Source of the DNA: Odontesthes bonariensis
Taxonomy: Eukaryota > Chordata > Actinopteri > Atheriniformes > Atherinopsidae
Direction: 5' to 3'
DNA length: 64,000 bases
Assembly (NCBI RefSeq): GCF_027942865.1
Contig: NC_134510.1
Location: 24,111,209-24,175,208, forward strand
Made by a program: the position numbers and the translations under genes. Below are positions 11,677 through 26,500 of the stretch, in pieces. The notes under the pieces are model-generated. The model was not told the DNA's origin. It did no database searches and was given only the letters and a program-made list of their open reading frames with translations. Each line of letters starts with the position of its first letter. Within the stretch, counting starts at the first letter, position 1.

Positions 11677-14600
11677 AAACAAACACAAAAAAAGAAAAGA
11701 ACAAAAAACAAACCTGGTGCCATCTACGAAGATGAGGTATGTTTGGACGCGGTTTGGTGGGCGGAAGTAAGGTCTAACGGAAACGAGAGTCATCTGTCCA
11801 CTGCAGGCCCTCCTTTGCTCCTCTGCTGTTTTGTCCCGTCTGCAGCACATACATGAGCTGCTGGATGAAGCATTTAAGGCGCAGGGGACTTTGGGACAAA
11901 GAGGAGAGAAGAAGACGAGGGCGCGGTCGGCTTCGGGCTTTCAAAGCAATCGTCACGGTTACTGTGCGCCCACTTTTGTCCACAACTGCCCCAGAGTAGT
12001 TTCATGACTCTGAAGTGGCAGCATCGCATTGACTAAACACAGATTTCCTTTCATGCGTGTTTGCCGTGATGACAAACTAAACAAAATATAGAGTTGACGA
12101 TTGGGAAAAAGAAAAGAAAAAAAGATGAAGAGCCCGGACGTCTTGCCCATTTTCCACATCATGAAGAAGTGTGAGCGGGAAGAGTTCAGAAGGAACACGC
12201 TCAGTTCAGAGCGCATGGAGGGTATAACCTGCACGGGAGGAGTAGTCATTGTTGTGTCCACGTGCAGTCTAAGTGGTGGCTATCTGGTGTACTGCTCATG
12301 CTCGCGCCCCCCCCCCCCCCCCCCCCCCCAGCATGGGAAACTAAGCTAACAGTGTAATCAATAGAAATCATTCGGTAAACACTTGCTGCTGTTGACTCTT
12401 CAACCGGTGCATTGCTCTGTACTGATGGTGGGGTGTACAGGATCAGCTTGAAGTCATATTTTGAAAGGACAGAGTTATGGTTTGAATTGAAGCTATGAGT
12501 TAAGATTGTTTCATGTTTTTTAAGTTATTCTTCTGGAAGCCACCGTGGTGCTGCCCAGATTTTGCCACTGCTGAATGTACGTTATGTTTTGCTTCCGTAA
12601 AATGTGTCTTATTCAAACTCCAGGTCACATTTATCCAACCCTGAGTCTCCCCCTCTGATGTGGCCATATGTGCTGAGGCATGAATTAATGCAGCGCTGTT
12701 CGCAGCGTTTGCTGGACAGGATATGCCGTTAATTTAATAGAGTAGTTATGACTTGAAAGTGATATGTTGTCTGTCTTGTCTGTGCCTTTTACATGTTTCG
12801 TCCCCTCCAACATGTATTGTATAACTGACTTTTTTTTTTTTTTCAAGGTCAGTGCTCTGGTCTCGCACATAGAAACCTGCCTTATCACTACCGCTGATGT
12901 CATCGAACTGCCATTCGTACGTCTCAGCCAGCCGGTCGGTCGTCGGGGTTTAAGAGGATTTTAGATTTGAATGCAGAAACACTAGCTCCATCCACGTTTT
13001 GGTCGTCACATATTCAGCCAGGTCTGCGTTTCATCAGCTCAGCTGTTCATTTGCATTCTCCTCACATCATAAGGATGTCTGTCTTTTTAGTCATTTCTGC
13101 TGGTTACGGAAACGACACCTGCCCACATCCGCCCGTGGACCAATATCAGCAGCCACGCTGTAAAGGGTAATCTTTGTATATCTCCGCGTTTATGCGGCTG
13201 TTCGTGAAATGCTGCCGTGCTTCCTGTTTACGGCACAAAACGAGCAACTTTGAAGTGGCTGGAGGGAACTTTGACCCCACAATAGATTTCTGATGCAGAA
13301 ATTCGAATCACTACCTTGTTACTGTAGCAAACGTCGACATCATCTCATTTAAGGAATAATTACTGTTACAGTGTTTGATGAGCACATGTGGTCTATGCAG
13401 CAGAGGGAGGGGGGGGGGGGGGGGTAGTGAGTCATCGATGTAAAAAAAAAAAATAAGGAAAAACTATGTTCATAAAATGCACAGAGTTGAGAATTTAGGA
13501 CTGAATTTTTTGTATTCTAAACATATGAATAGCACTAAAGCGAAGAGCAGCACAGACGGGTGTCCAGTGTGGAAAACAGGGAAGTGATCTGAGACACGTC
13601 TGATGTGGTAATAACAGCGGGTCGGCCCGTGTTTTAAGGATTCTACAGTTAAACTGGATGTTTGTTGTTAGTTTTTTTTGTGAACAGTTTCATGTCTGAT
13701 CGGCTGTATCGGTCATAAAAGCAGTCCGTGTTTTGATTTCTTTTTTTCTTTGATAATCAATTGGTTTACCTCAAAGTCTTGAGACATTTCAGAATTGATC
13801 TCCACATTCCTGTTAAACTTCTACTATACCACTGTTGTGGTATTGCCTAGAACTCCCTGTTTACCACCGTTGTGTTGTAGGGTCGATGTAGTATAAGTAT
13901 TTCTGTTAATATGCTGAAATTTTACATATTGATCGTTTTAAAGGCTGAGACTCAAACAGCCACCAAAGAAAAACACTCCGAGAAACTCGTTCTGATAAGA
14001 GAGAGGAAAAGAAGAGAGAAAATAAACCAGATTCTATTTTATGACGCCTGGATTTTGATACTTTATTCAGTTACTTCTTTGGATGGATTGTACTGGTTAG
14101 GTGCTGGATCTGCTGGGTCTTTGCTTTGTACCACATCATAGCACAAGAAGAACATCGTTCGGTGCATAAAGCTTTCAGTGCAGACAGTTTGGAGACACTA
14201 CAGTGAATTTGAAGTAATGCAATATGAACCACAACCTGCCACCGTCAGAGGTATATTTATTGATATGATTGATTGCTGTAGGCTGAGGTCATAAAACACG
14301 TATTAAGTATTTTAGACGATTGTAAGTAAACTGTATACTGACGGAAAGGACTGTCTGAAACTTTATAGCTTATATTGCCTATAAAGGGAGACTGACAATT
14401 TCACTTTTTATATTTCATGTTTAGGTTGTGATATGATGGATGTATTCTCTCCATAATGATTCTGGGTTGTTAATCTCCCATTCTTTTTCTACATGAATGT
14501 TTCACATGGCTCATTAGCCAACATCGCTGGTTGTCCTATATGCTTCGATTACTATATTTTTACGGTGTATAAACTGTGTATATGTACATATGAGTCACGG

Positions 14601-14695
14601 AAATGCCTTCTCATGCAACATGTGCTGCCTGTTCCTCCTGCCATGTTTCAGTTATGTGGTGGTGATGTTTTCATGCCTGACTTTGAAGGAATAAA
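11677..14695 (+). other. Long pip5k1a 3' UTR with polyadenylation signal at 14690-14695
   Basis: From the TAA at 11674 to AATAAA at 14690 there is no other recognised gene. The stretch contains a possible alternative coding exon (11846-12007), a run of 23 C at 12307-12329, a run of 16 G at 13409-13424 and several A/T-rich patches. PIP5K transcripts commonly have long 3' UTRs. Assignment to one UTR is inference from the absence of a nearer strong AATAAA signal in a good context. Confidence 0.45.
11846..12007 (+). other. pip5k1a: Candidate alternative terminal coding exon of pip5k1a
   Basis: A strong acceptor (CTCTGCTGTTTTGTCCCGTCTGCAG) ends at 11845. Splicing the phase-0 exon 11492-11591 to 11846 gives an open frame of 53 codons starting HIHELLDEAFKAQGTLGQRG and ending at TGA 12005-12007. 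This would replace the stop-only exon at 11674 with a basic, serine-containing tail. Type I PIP kinases are known for C-terminal splice variants (PIP5K1C). I do not recognise this tail in any known isoform. Confidence 0.4.
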
Positions 14696-14885
14696 CATAT
14701 TTTCTAAATCTTTGTTTTGGTCTACTTATGTGTTAATCGTTTGTTTTTAAGCTTTGGAAGGAATACTAAATAGTCTTAAGAATATTGAATTATTATTTTT
14801 TTTTTAAGTGGTGAAAGCCTGAAACGAATAGATTGAAAAGGTTTCTCGCTCTTGTTGCGTAACATCAGGGTCCTCCTCTACCACA

Positions 14886-15310
14886 ATGCTCTCTCTAAGA
14901 TTTCACACTCCACACATTGCCTGGAGAGAGGACATAGTCCAACATGTGGAGTTGAGAAATCATACCAATAAAAGATTGTTTGGCATCAAAACCTCCCTCA
15001 CCTGGCCCAGGATGAAGCCGGACACTCTGCTGACGGGCTGAGCAGAGTCGATGAATCTCTCGATGCTTGGCTTGTCTTCCACCTCACAACTGGGCAACCT
15101 CTTTTTCAGAGCTCCAGGTGTTTGGAGGAAGAGGACTTCCCGAATGTCATTCTGGTGCATGCATCCTGATGAGCTCCTGATCTTAAAGAGCACAAAGCCA
15201 CAGAGCTGAATGGGCCTTTTAGATGCGGAGGAGTTTCACATGATTGCTTTTTGGTCTGCTTGGGGAAGACGAGCACGTTGCCTGACGGGTCTGCAAACGT
15301 GAACAATCTA
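14886..15310 (-). pseudogene. Broken short pentraxin (CRP/serum amyloid P-like) gene
   Basis: Reading the minus strand from 15309, an AG acceptor is followed by LFTFADPSGNVLVFPKQ, the pentraxin N-terminal beta strand. This frame continues as PPHLKGPFSSVALC. The match then moves to a second frame with EDKPSIERFIDSAQPVSRV then SGFILGQ (family: DGKPS...R...ILGQ). It moves again to a third frame with GFDAKQSFIGMISQLHMLDY then VLSPGNV (family: GGxFDxxQSFVGxIxDVxMWDxVLSP), followed by a stop. At least two frame breaks, a compressed middle where much of the calcium-site region should be, and the loss of the last ~30 residues show that it is not a working gene. The retained intron acceptor argues against a processed copy. 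Sequencing error could explain single frame breaks but not the missing middle. Confidence 0.75.
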
Positions 15311-17268
15311 AAAGAGCAGTGAGGGAAAGCACCTAAAATGCGTTAGTAAAACAAAGGTATTTGTAATGCTGCTTTTGAAGTTGAACAATCTTTTCAAATG
15401 TGTCGAGGAAAAAGCTCTAAAGCACAAAAAATGTTAACGAGCCTCGGTCATCACCTTGAAAAGTGAGAGTTTTTCCATCCGAGAGCTCAGGAAGTCAGAC
15501 ATTTGTGTCAGTGATGGAAGTGCTTTATTTTAATGAACGCACAATGCAAATAAGTTCAATGTAAACAGGCTGTTTACAGGCAACAAAATGGATAATTTTG
15601 TCTTTTTGTCCACAAGAGAGAACATTACACTTCAGGGAAAGTGGTTGCTGTATTTGGACCGGAAGATTTGAACAGTCGGAGGAAATACAGCACAAACGAC
15701 CAGATGAAAATAGTAAATATCTCTGAAAAAAACTGCCAAATACAAAGGATGTTTTACCTTGTAGACTGGCTACAGCTGCAGCGTGTTTGACCTGCTTAAA
15801 TCTGTGATAAATGTTTGCTCTGTTTTCACCATCATCTGTCTCATGCTGCTGGTAGAGATAGCTGGACTAGTGCAGGTGCCTAGTGCAGCTTTCAATACAC
15901 AGTAGCAGGAGTTGGTTGGGCTTGACGTGCCGAGACAGCTTGTACACGACCCCACGCCTGTCTGGCCTCACGTGGTAAGAGGCTGTAATCCATTGCCTGG
16001 AAGACAAAAGGTGAAGGAAGAGGAATAACAAGCCAACTCCAAACCCCACACCATAAAAAAACATTCAGCTACAGAAACATTGACGAATATTAAAAAATCC
16101 TCAAGCCTTGGGAAGGAATGGAGCGGAGGGCCCAAGACAGGAGAGGATGGAGGAGTTTCGTCAATGGCCTATGTTCCTATGGGAATTTAAAGGCCTAAGT
16201 AAGTAAGTAAGTAAGTCTGCTTTCACCAGTAGGACTTGTAATTCTTACCCAGCTGGAAAAATACAGCATCACTAATTTTTGGCCAATTACTGCAAGAGGC
16301 GTGTTGCTTTTTGCAGCATCTCTGGGCACCACTGGTTTAAAACACTTTTTTTTTTTTAAATAAGGTCCCTGCCTTTCAACGCTAGGTTTCATAACTCCTT
16401 TAGGCCAGTTTTGTTTTGTTGTTCGGTATCCTTCAGTTATTGTTGTGTTACCGAGTAGAACATGTGCACATGCACAAGGGCCTTCTTATGAAACATGCGC
16501 TGCTTGTCCTTTTTGTATGAAACACAAATTGTTCTAAGTGTTTACTTCTAATTGTTTTAATAAACATTCTTCAGATCTCAAGTGTCTGAAGAAACGTTTC
16601 ATCATTGTTCATCAGAGGATAGATTTTTAAAAGTGTTGCAATAAACGGAAGGAGAGGGAACAATTGACTTTTTTACAGCCTGTTACAGTCGATGCAACTC
16701 AACTTCAAACAGATATTACAAACATTTTGTCAATGTATGAAGCACCACTTGCACAAATGAGCGTTTAGAGGCACTTGTCATTGAGGGATGTTGGTATTGT
16801 CTTTTTTTTCCCCCATTCAGTCTTCTGTCAGACTCATGGAAAAAAAAATATACTGACATTTTTTTTTGTTGAGATTTGAGTCAGAAATATTTACTTCGAC
16901 TGTCCACTTACATTAAAATGTCCAAGTCTATTAAAATGTGCAGTCTAGTAGATATATTTTATGGGATGCTGTTTGTCTTTTCTAAGTCATCAACTGATAA
17001 AACCAGATATCAAAAATAAACAAAAATGAACCTGGCTTGGTCTATTGTTCTGGTTAATGTTCCGTAAAATCAAGAAACAAAAAATTATGGTAGATTTTTA
17101 TTTGTTTCTCTGACAGTAGTATTAGTGCCGAAAGAAAATGTCTCAGTCTAATCAAAAGGGATCATCGATTATCTAATTTTTTTTTACCTTAGTAAATTGA
17201 AGTCTTTAATAGAACTTCATTACCCACAAACCACCATGCAGACGTAGACGTAATCGACGCGCATTAAG
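15311..17268. other. Spacer between pentraxin relic and psmd4
   Basis: No intact gene was recognised. On the minus strand, 15870-16010 is open for about 42 codons after a good acceptor (CCTTCTTCCTTTTGTCTTCCAG) and ends in TAG, but it matches nothing I know. It may be a further fragment of the pentraxin-side relic. A tandem GTAA run sits at about 16197-16215. The last 70 bases before 17269 hold the probable psmd4 leader, which contains CG dinucleotides. Confidence 0.35.
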
Positions 17269-21575
<4,307 letters not shown>

Positions 21576-21615
21576 GCATTCTGAGAGGAAAAAGCTTGAC
21601 AATACAGTATGGTGA

Positions 21616-21851
21616 AATAAAAAGACCTGAGAATTGCACCGCATGTGTTATTCGTAGTAACGATACAACTCTCCGCAGGACATGTTTTGTTTATGTATTT
21701 GTGTAAATTGTAAACAACCTTTGCCTTTCCTGTTGTTTTTTTTGTTGTTTGGTCCCATTCTCATCCTTACTTTTGTGTCAAGCACATCTGCCTGATTTTG
21801 AATCTTTTGTAATATAACTACTCGGTAACATGGAAAGGTTTCTTCAATAAA
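21616..21851 (+). other. psmd4 polyadenylation signals
   Basis: Two AATAAA hexamers follow the psmd4 stop: 21616-21621, only 40 bases after it, and 21846-21851 (TTCAATAAATTTACTG). Alternative 3' ends about 230 bases apart are therefore possible. Confidence 0.55.
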
Positions 21852-23503
21852 TTTACTGAACAAAAGAAGTTCGTACTTAATTGATTGCCTGAATACAGTT
21901 GGGTTTTCACCAACATCATTATCAAGTTCAATTATGATATATTTTTCTTTTTAGTGCAATGTCTTTACTGAAGTACATCATAGGAGTGCAAATTTCTCTC
22001 AAGTTTGAGTCCTTTAATCTCCGACCTTTTACATTTCAGGGGAAAACGTGACAGTTTCACATTTACCACATTTATCTGTTGGTTAAGTCACTACAAGGTT
22101 TGGAGAGACAAAATAAGATATCAGGAGATGGTGTTTAATGTTTTGTCAAGTGAAAATTAATAACGGAAGCATAAAATTCTCGGTTGAAGGGAAGTTTTGG
22201 GAAACTATTCTGATAATCATTCACCCATTTGACGCCAAGACAAACAAATTTCACAATTGTAATACTCTACATGTGCCCAGCCACTGGGGAGCACGAGCCA
22301 GTGTGTTTCTGTATCCCAAGCCCGGATAAATGGTGAGGGTTGCGTCAGGAAGGCCATCCGGCGTAAAATGTGCCAAATCAGTGATGTGAGATCTACTTGC
22401 TGTGGCGCCTCGTGATAGAGGGAGAGGCCGAAAGAAGAAGAATATTCTATATGTGTAAATTTGTTGCTTTTCATTCCAATATTTTTTATGATGGGAACCT
22501 TTGATTGAAAAACACTTGTGGTGTCACTTTGACCTTTTAGGGTTTACATTTTTTTCAACCTGATAAATAATAGTTGGCCTATAAAATACATATGCACAAA
22601 TACCAAATATACAGGTACTAATATTTTAAGAGTCACGAGGAACATTTTTCTGCGTTTTGTTAGTTTTGTGGATTTCCATACTTTTTTCTTTTTTTTTTTT
22701 TTTTGTTAGCACATTTACTGAAGTACTTCTTCCACCCGAGTAAACTGTCTCTAACTTGAATTAGGTAAACATTATTGGTCTTATTTTTCAATATAAGACA
22801 CTACAATTGCAGAGTATTCTCTAATAAATAGTATATGTGTATTAATAAGTGAGGATAACGGGCTTGGGCAAAAATAAGATCAAATAAATAAATCTTTACA
22901 AAGTTTTTAAGAGTTTTTTAAGTTTTTAAACAGCCGTTTAGTTTCCTTCCTGCGGACACACTAAACTGTACGTACAGTGAAGCCAGTGTCGCACAAGTTG
23001 ATGACGAAAAACTTACGCGACTGAGAGGAAAGTCAGGAACTAACTTCGCTAACTTGCAGGTAACAGAAACTACTGTCAGCTTCAGTTCGAGAAAACTCAA
23101 CTCACATGCAACATAATATATCAGAACTTCAATAGCTGGGAGGTTTTTAGATCAAATTAGAAGTTTAGACTGCTTTAGGAGCGCTGGTTAACTAGCAAGG
23201 CCAACTAGCAGTTAACTGCTAAAGCAGCTAGCTGTTAGCAAGAGCACCCACTTGTTGCATGACAGTTAAGTTAAACTTGTCAGACAGATTTTCTAACCCT
23301 TTTTCGCTCTTGTTTGCTTAACATCAGTAAAATCTCTCTAAGTAAAGAACATACAGCCTGTTTGGCTTTACCATTCGAGCCTCATGTGGTGCCAGCTGTC
23401 CAGTTTCACTAAGACGCAGACGTGTAACACTTTGGTAGCCCAGCTGTCAGTGTGACTGTATGCATACTGTTGCAGTAATTCTGACTCATCTGTTGCCTCT
23501 GTA
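21852..23503. other. psmd4-znf687 spacer with LINE tail and znf687 5' region
   Basis: The stretch holds a LINE 3' tail (22265-22446), a poly-T run near 22690 and A/T-rich sequence. A plausible non-coding first exon of znf687 ends at a CTTGCAG/GTAACA donor near 23060. Its acceptor would be CTCTGTAG at 23497-23504, just before the coding start. No other gene was seen. Confidence 0.4.
22265..22446 (+). mobile_element. LINE 3' tail fragment
   Basis: The sequence GGATAAATGGTGAGGGTTGC, then GTCAGGAAGGCCATCCGGCG, AAAATGTGCCAAATCA, TGTGGCGCC and a GAGAGGCCGAAAGAAGAAGAA end, is the familiar 3' terminus of a LINE family common in fish genomes. I believe it is RTE-like, but the clade is from memory. 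It is 5' truncated, as LINE insertions usually are. Confidence 0.65.
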
Positions 23504-23525
23504 GGTTTCCAGCCTAGCGCTGGCA

Positions 23526-26500
23526 ATGGGTGACATGAAGACCCCAGATTTTGATGATTTGCTGGCCGCTTTTGACATTCCTGACATTGATGCAAAAGAA
23601 GCCATTCAATCCAACCCAGAGGAGCAACGGGATGAGGTGGGAACCAATGCACATGAGAGCAAAGGTGGGAATTCTTCATGCTTTCCCAGCCCTGCTGCCC
23701 CTCAAAACGAGCTCCCTGTGATCAGCGTCATTGTGAAGAACACAGTGCGGTCAGAGTCTTTCGAAGAGGAGGAGAAGTCTGTCAGGAATACGACGGACGA
23801 TCCTTTAAGCAGTGACCTAGCTTCTCAGGCTCCTGTAAAGTTGGATGACCCTACACCACAGCTTGGTACCAAACCCACTGCGAATGCTGCCATGGAGCCC
23901 GACATTGCCAATGGGTTCGAAGAGGCTATCCCCAGCAGTCAGGAGCAGTCTAGCACAGAGTCATGGTCCCATCCTTCACCTTTCAGGTCCACACTGAATG
24001 ATAATGAGGGTGATAAAGGAACTGAGCCTGGATCCATCCAGCACACCACTGATGTCATTAACAGTTTAAGGCCCCTCCTGTATCCGCAGTCTTCAACCAC
24101 TACAGGTACCACCTCATCATCTCCTCCCTCCCCACCCTCTATAAGCCCTCACATTTCACCTCACTCCCCGCAGAGTGACAAAGCTAATCCATTATCCTCC
24201 CCTTTACCACAAAATGGGAGCTTAAAAAGTGAAACCAAGCATGTTTTATACACAGACGAGGATTCAGAGCCAGACTTGGGAAGCCCACTGGTGATCCAGG
24301 AAGGCCCAGAATCTCCAACGTCCTTCTCTCCCAAAATGAAACGTAAAGCAAAATTGCATTCTGATCTTCTCGGGTCTACTGAAAATACTTCTAGTTTTGT
24401 TCTTCCTAATCTCTGTTTTACACCAACAAAACGTGAACTCCAACGTGATGAAGATGGGCAACCTACCAACACCAGCTGTCCCATGTCAACACAGCTGCAG
24501 AACCCCCTGGGCAGCCTCCCCTCCACCAGCACAACCTCTGCAGTGGTCCAAGAGGAGAAGTACCCTGAGCATGTGATTGATGAGAGGGACTCGCCTGAGA
24601 GCCCACCGCCCAGTGAGACAGGTCTTGTATTCGCCAACAGAAGCAGCAGCTCTGATTTAAGCTCAGCACCAGGACCAGATCACAAGGAATTCCATCACCA
24701 AAAGGAGTTAATGGAAGTTGAGCACAGTCACAAGGACAAGACGGGGGACACTACAGAACTGAGTGAAAAGGTTGATGGAGATGGGGACAAGTCAAATGAA
24801 GAGAACGGTGATGCTCGTTGTGAGGATACTGTGTTGTCTAATGCCGCAGAGACAGGTTCATCTCCTCTGCGTCCACTCAAAGTTAAAATCAAAATGCCCA
24901 CTGGCAGCATCACAAGGACTGTGACCGGTGGGACATATAAAAGAACTGGGAAAGCGACTACAAAGGATGGCGGAAACCTAAAACCTTCACCAGAACTTCA
25001 TAACACAAGATCCAAAAAGGAATTGTTACAGCAATCTGAGTTGCCTACAGGAGCAACACTTGAAGGTGCTAGCACAGTTAAAGAGAAAACCTCAGTGGAG
25101 ACCAAGCCCAAAGTGTCTCCCACAGCAGTGAGCATCACAAAAGGTGCAGCACTTCCCCCCGTTTCCTCCTCCAGACTCAGCCCAGGTGCAGTCAACCTCC
25201 GCTGCCTGGGTCAAAAAACTCTTCACAGCGGGATGAGCCTGCCGGCACCTCTACCGTTTTTCCCCCCTCAAACCAGCAGCAGACCAGCATCCATAGTCAA
25301 CAGCACTGGGGCAATCATTTCAAAGAGTCAGACCAACCTGGTGGACGCCTTCAATAAAATCCTCAATAACAAGAACCTGCTGCCTTGTTATAAACCAGAT
25401 CTGAGTTCCCCTCTTCCAGCAGAATGGGGCATTTCTCTTCCTTCACAGGTGAGCCGACATCATGTATAGCAATTAAACAACTGATTCGTTGATCAGCAAC
25501 TAAACTAATTTGTCACTGATATTATTCTAAATAATTTCCAACTCAAGTTCCAGCTGATTAAAAGTGCTGTTATATGAGACATAACTGAATATTTTGAGCT
25601 ATGATGTGATGGTTGGACAAAACGAGCAATCTTAATACAGTGTTTCGGGCTCTGTAAAGGTAGATAATGACATAACTGAGACAAAACAACTGATTAATCA
25701 ACCGGAACACGCTGAACTGATAATGAAAGTAACTGTTAAAGCCCAGTGATGTATGTTCACAACAGTCTGCATATCTGAGAGGAAGTGTGTTTGATCGTGT
25801 TCAGGGTTACCGCTGCCTGGAGTGTGGTGATGCCTTTGCCTTGGAGCAGAGTTTGGCACAACACTACGATCGGCGCTCACTGAGGATTGAGGTGACCTGT
25901 AATCACTGTGCCAAACGGCTGGCCTTCTTCAACAAGTGCAGCCTGCTCTTACATGCCAGGGAGCACAAAGAGAAAGGCCTGATCATGCAGTGTTCACACC
26001 TGGTCATGAAACCTGTGCCTCTGGAGCAGATGATCAGCCAGCAAGAGCCAGCAGCAGCAGCAGGTCAGGGAATCATCGTTGCATTATTTTTAATTGTACT
26101 TTGGGATTTGATTTCTCTGTACAGTCTTTGTGATTGCTTTGGTCTGCTTGCAACATCGTTATCATCCGTTTTAGGCCAGGCTCCTCTAAAGTCAGCAGCC
26201 CAGGCTCATCACGCGGGACCTGTGAAGAAAGAAGCAGAGGCAGTGCAGTACACGGGTAACAAATGTCCCGAGTGTCAGGCTCAGTTTGGCTCCAAGGAGG
26301 AGGTGTCTGACCATTTCCAAGAAAACAACCCAGCTCATAGCACCGTAAGTCTTGTTTATGGGATCCAAAAAACAATGAGAAATTTTGAGGGGCGACCTGA
26401 ATGCCTCGATGCTTTGAAGCTCCCACTGTTGCCGTGGTATTCAAGATTTTTATTAATCGTGCCTTAATACAAAAATCCCAAACAGCAACGTGACATTATT

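Noticed and set aside
24161-24637. 158-codon open frame on the minus strand
   Set aside because: It lies entirely opposite the long first coding exon of znf687 and has no family features; it is a shadow of that exon.
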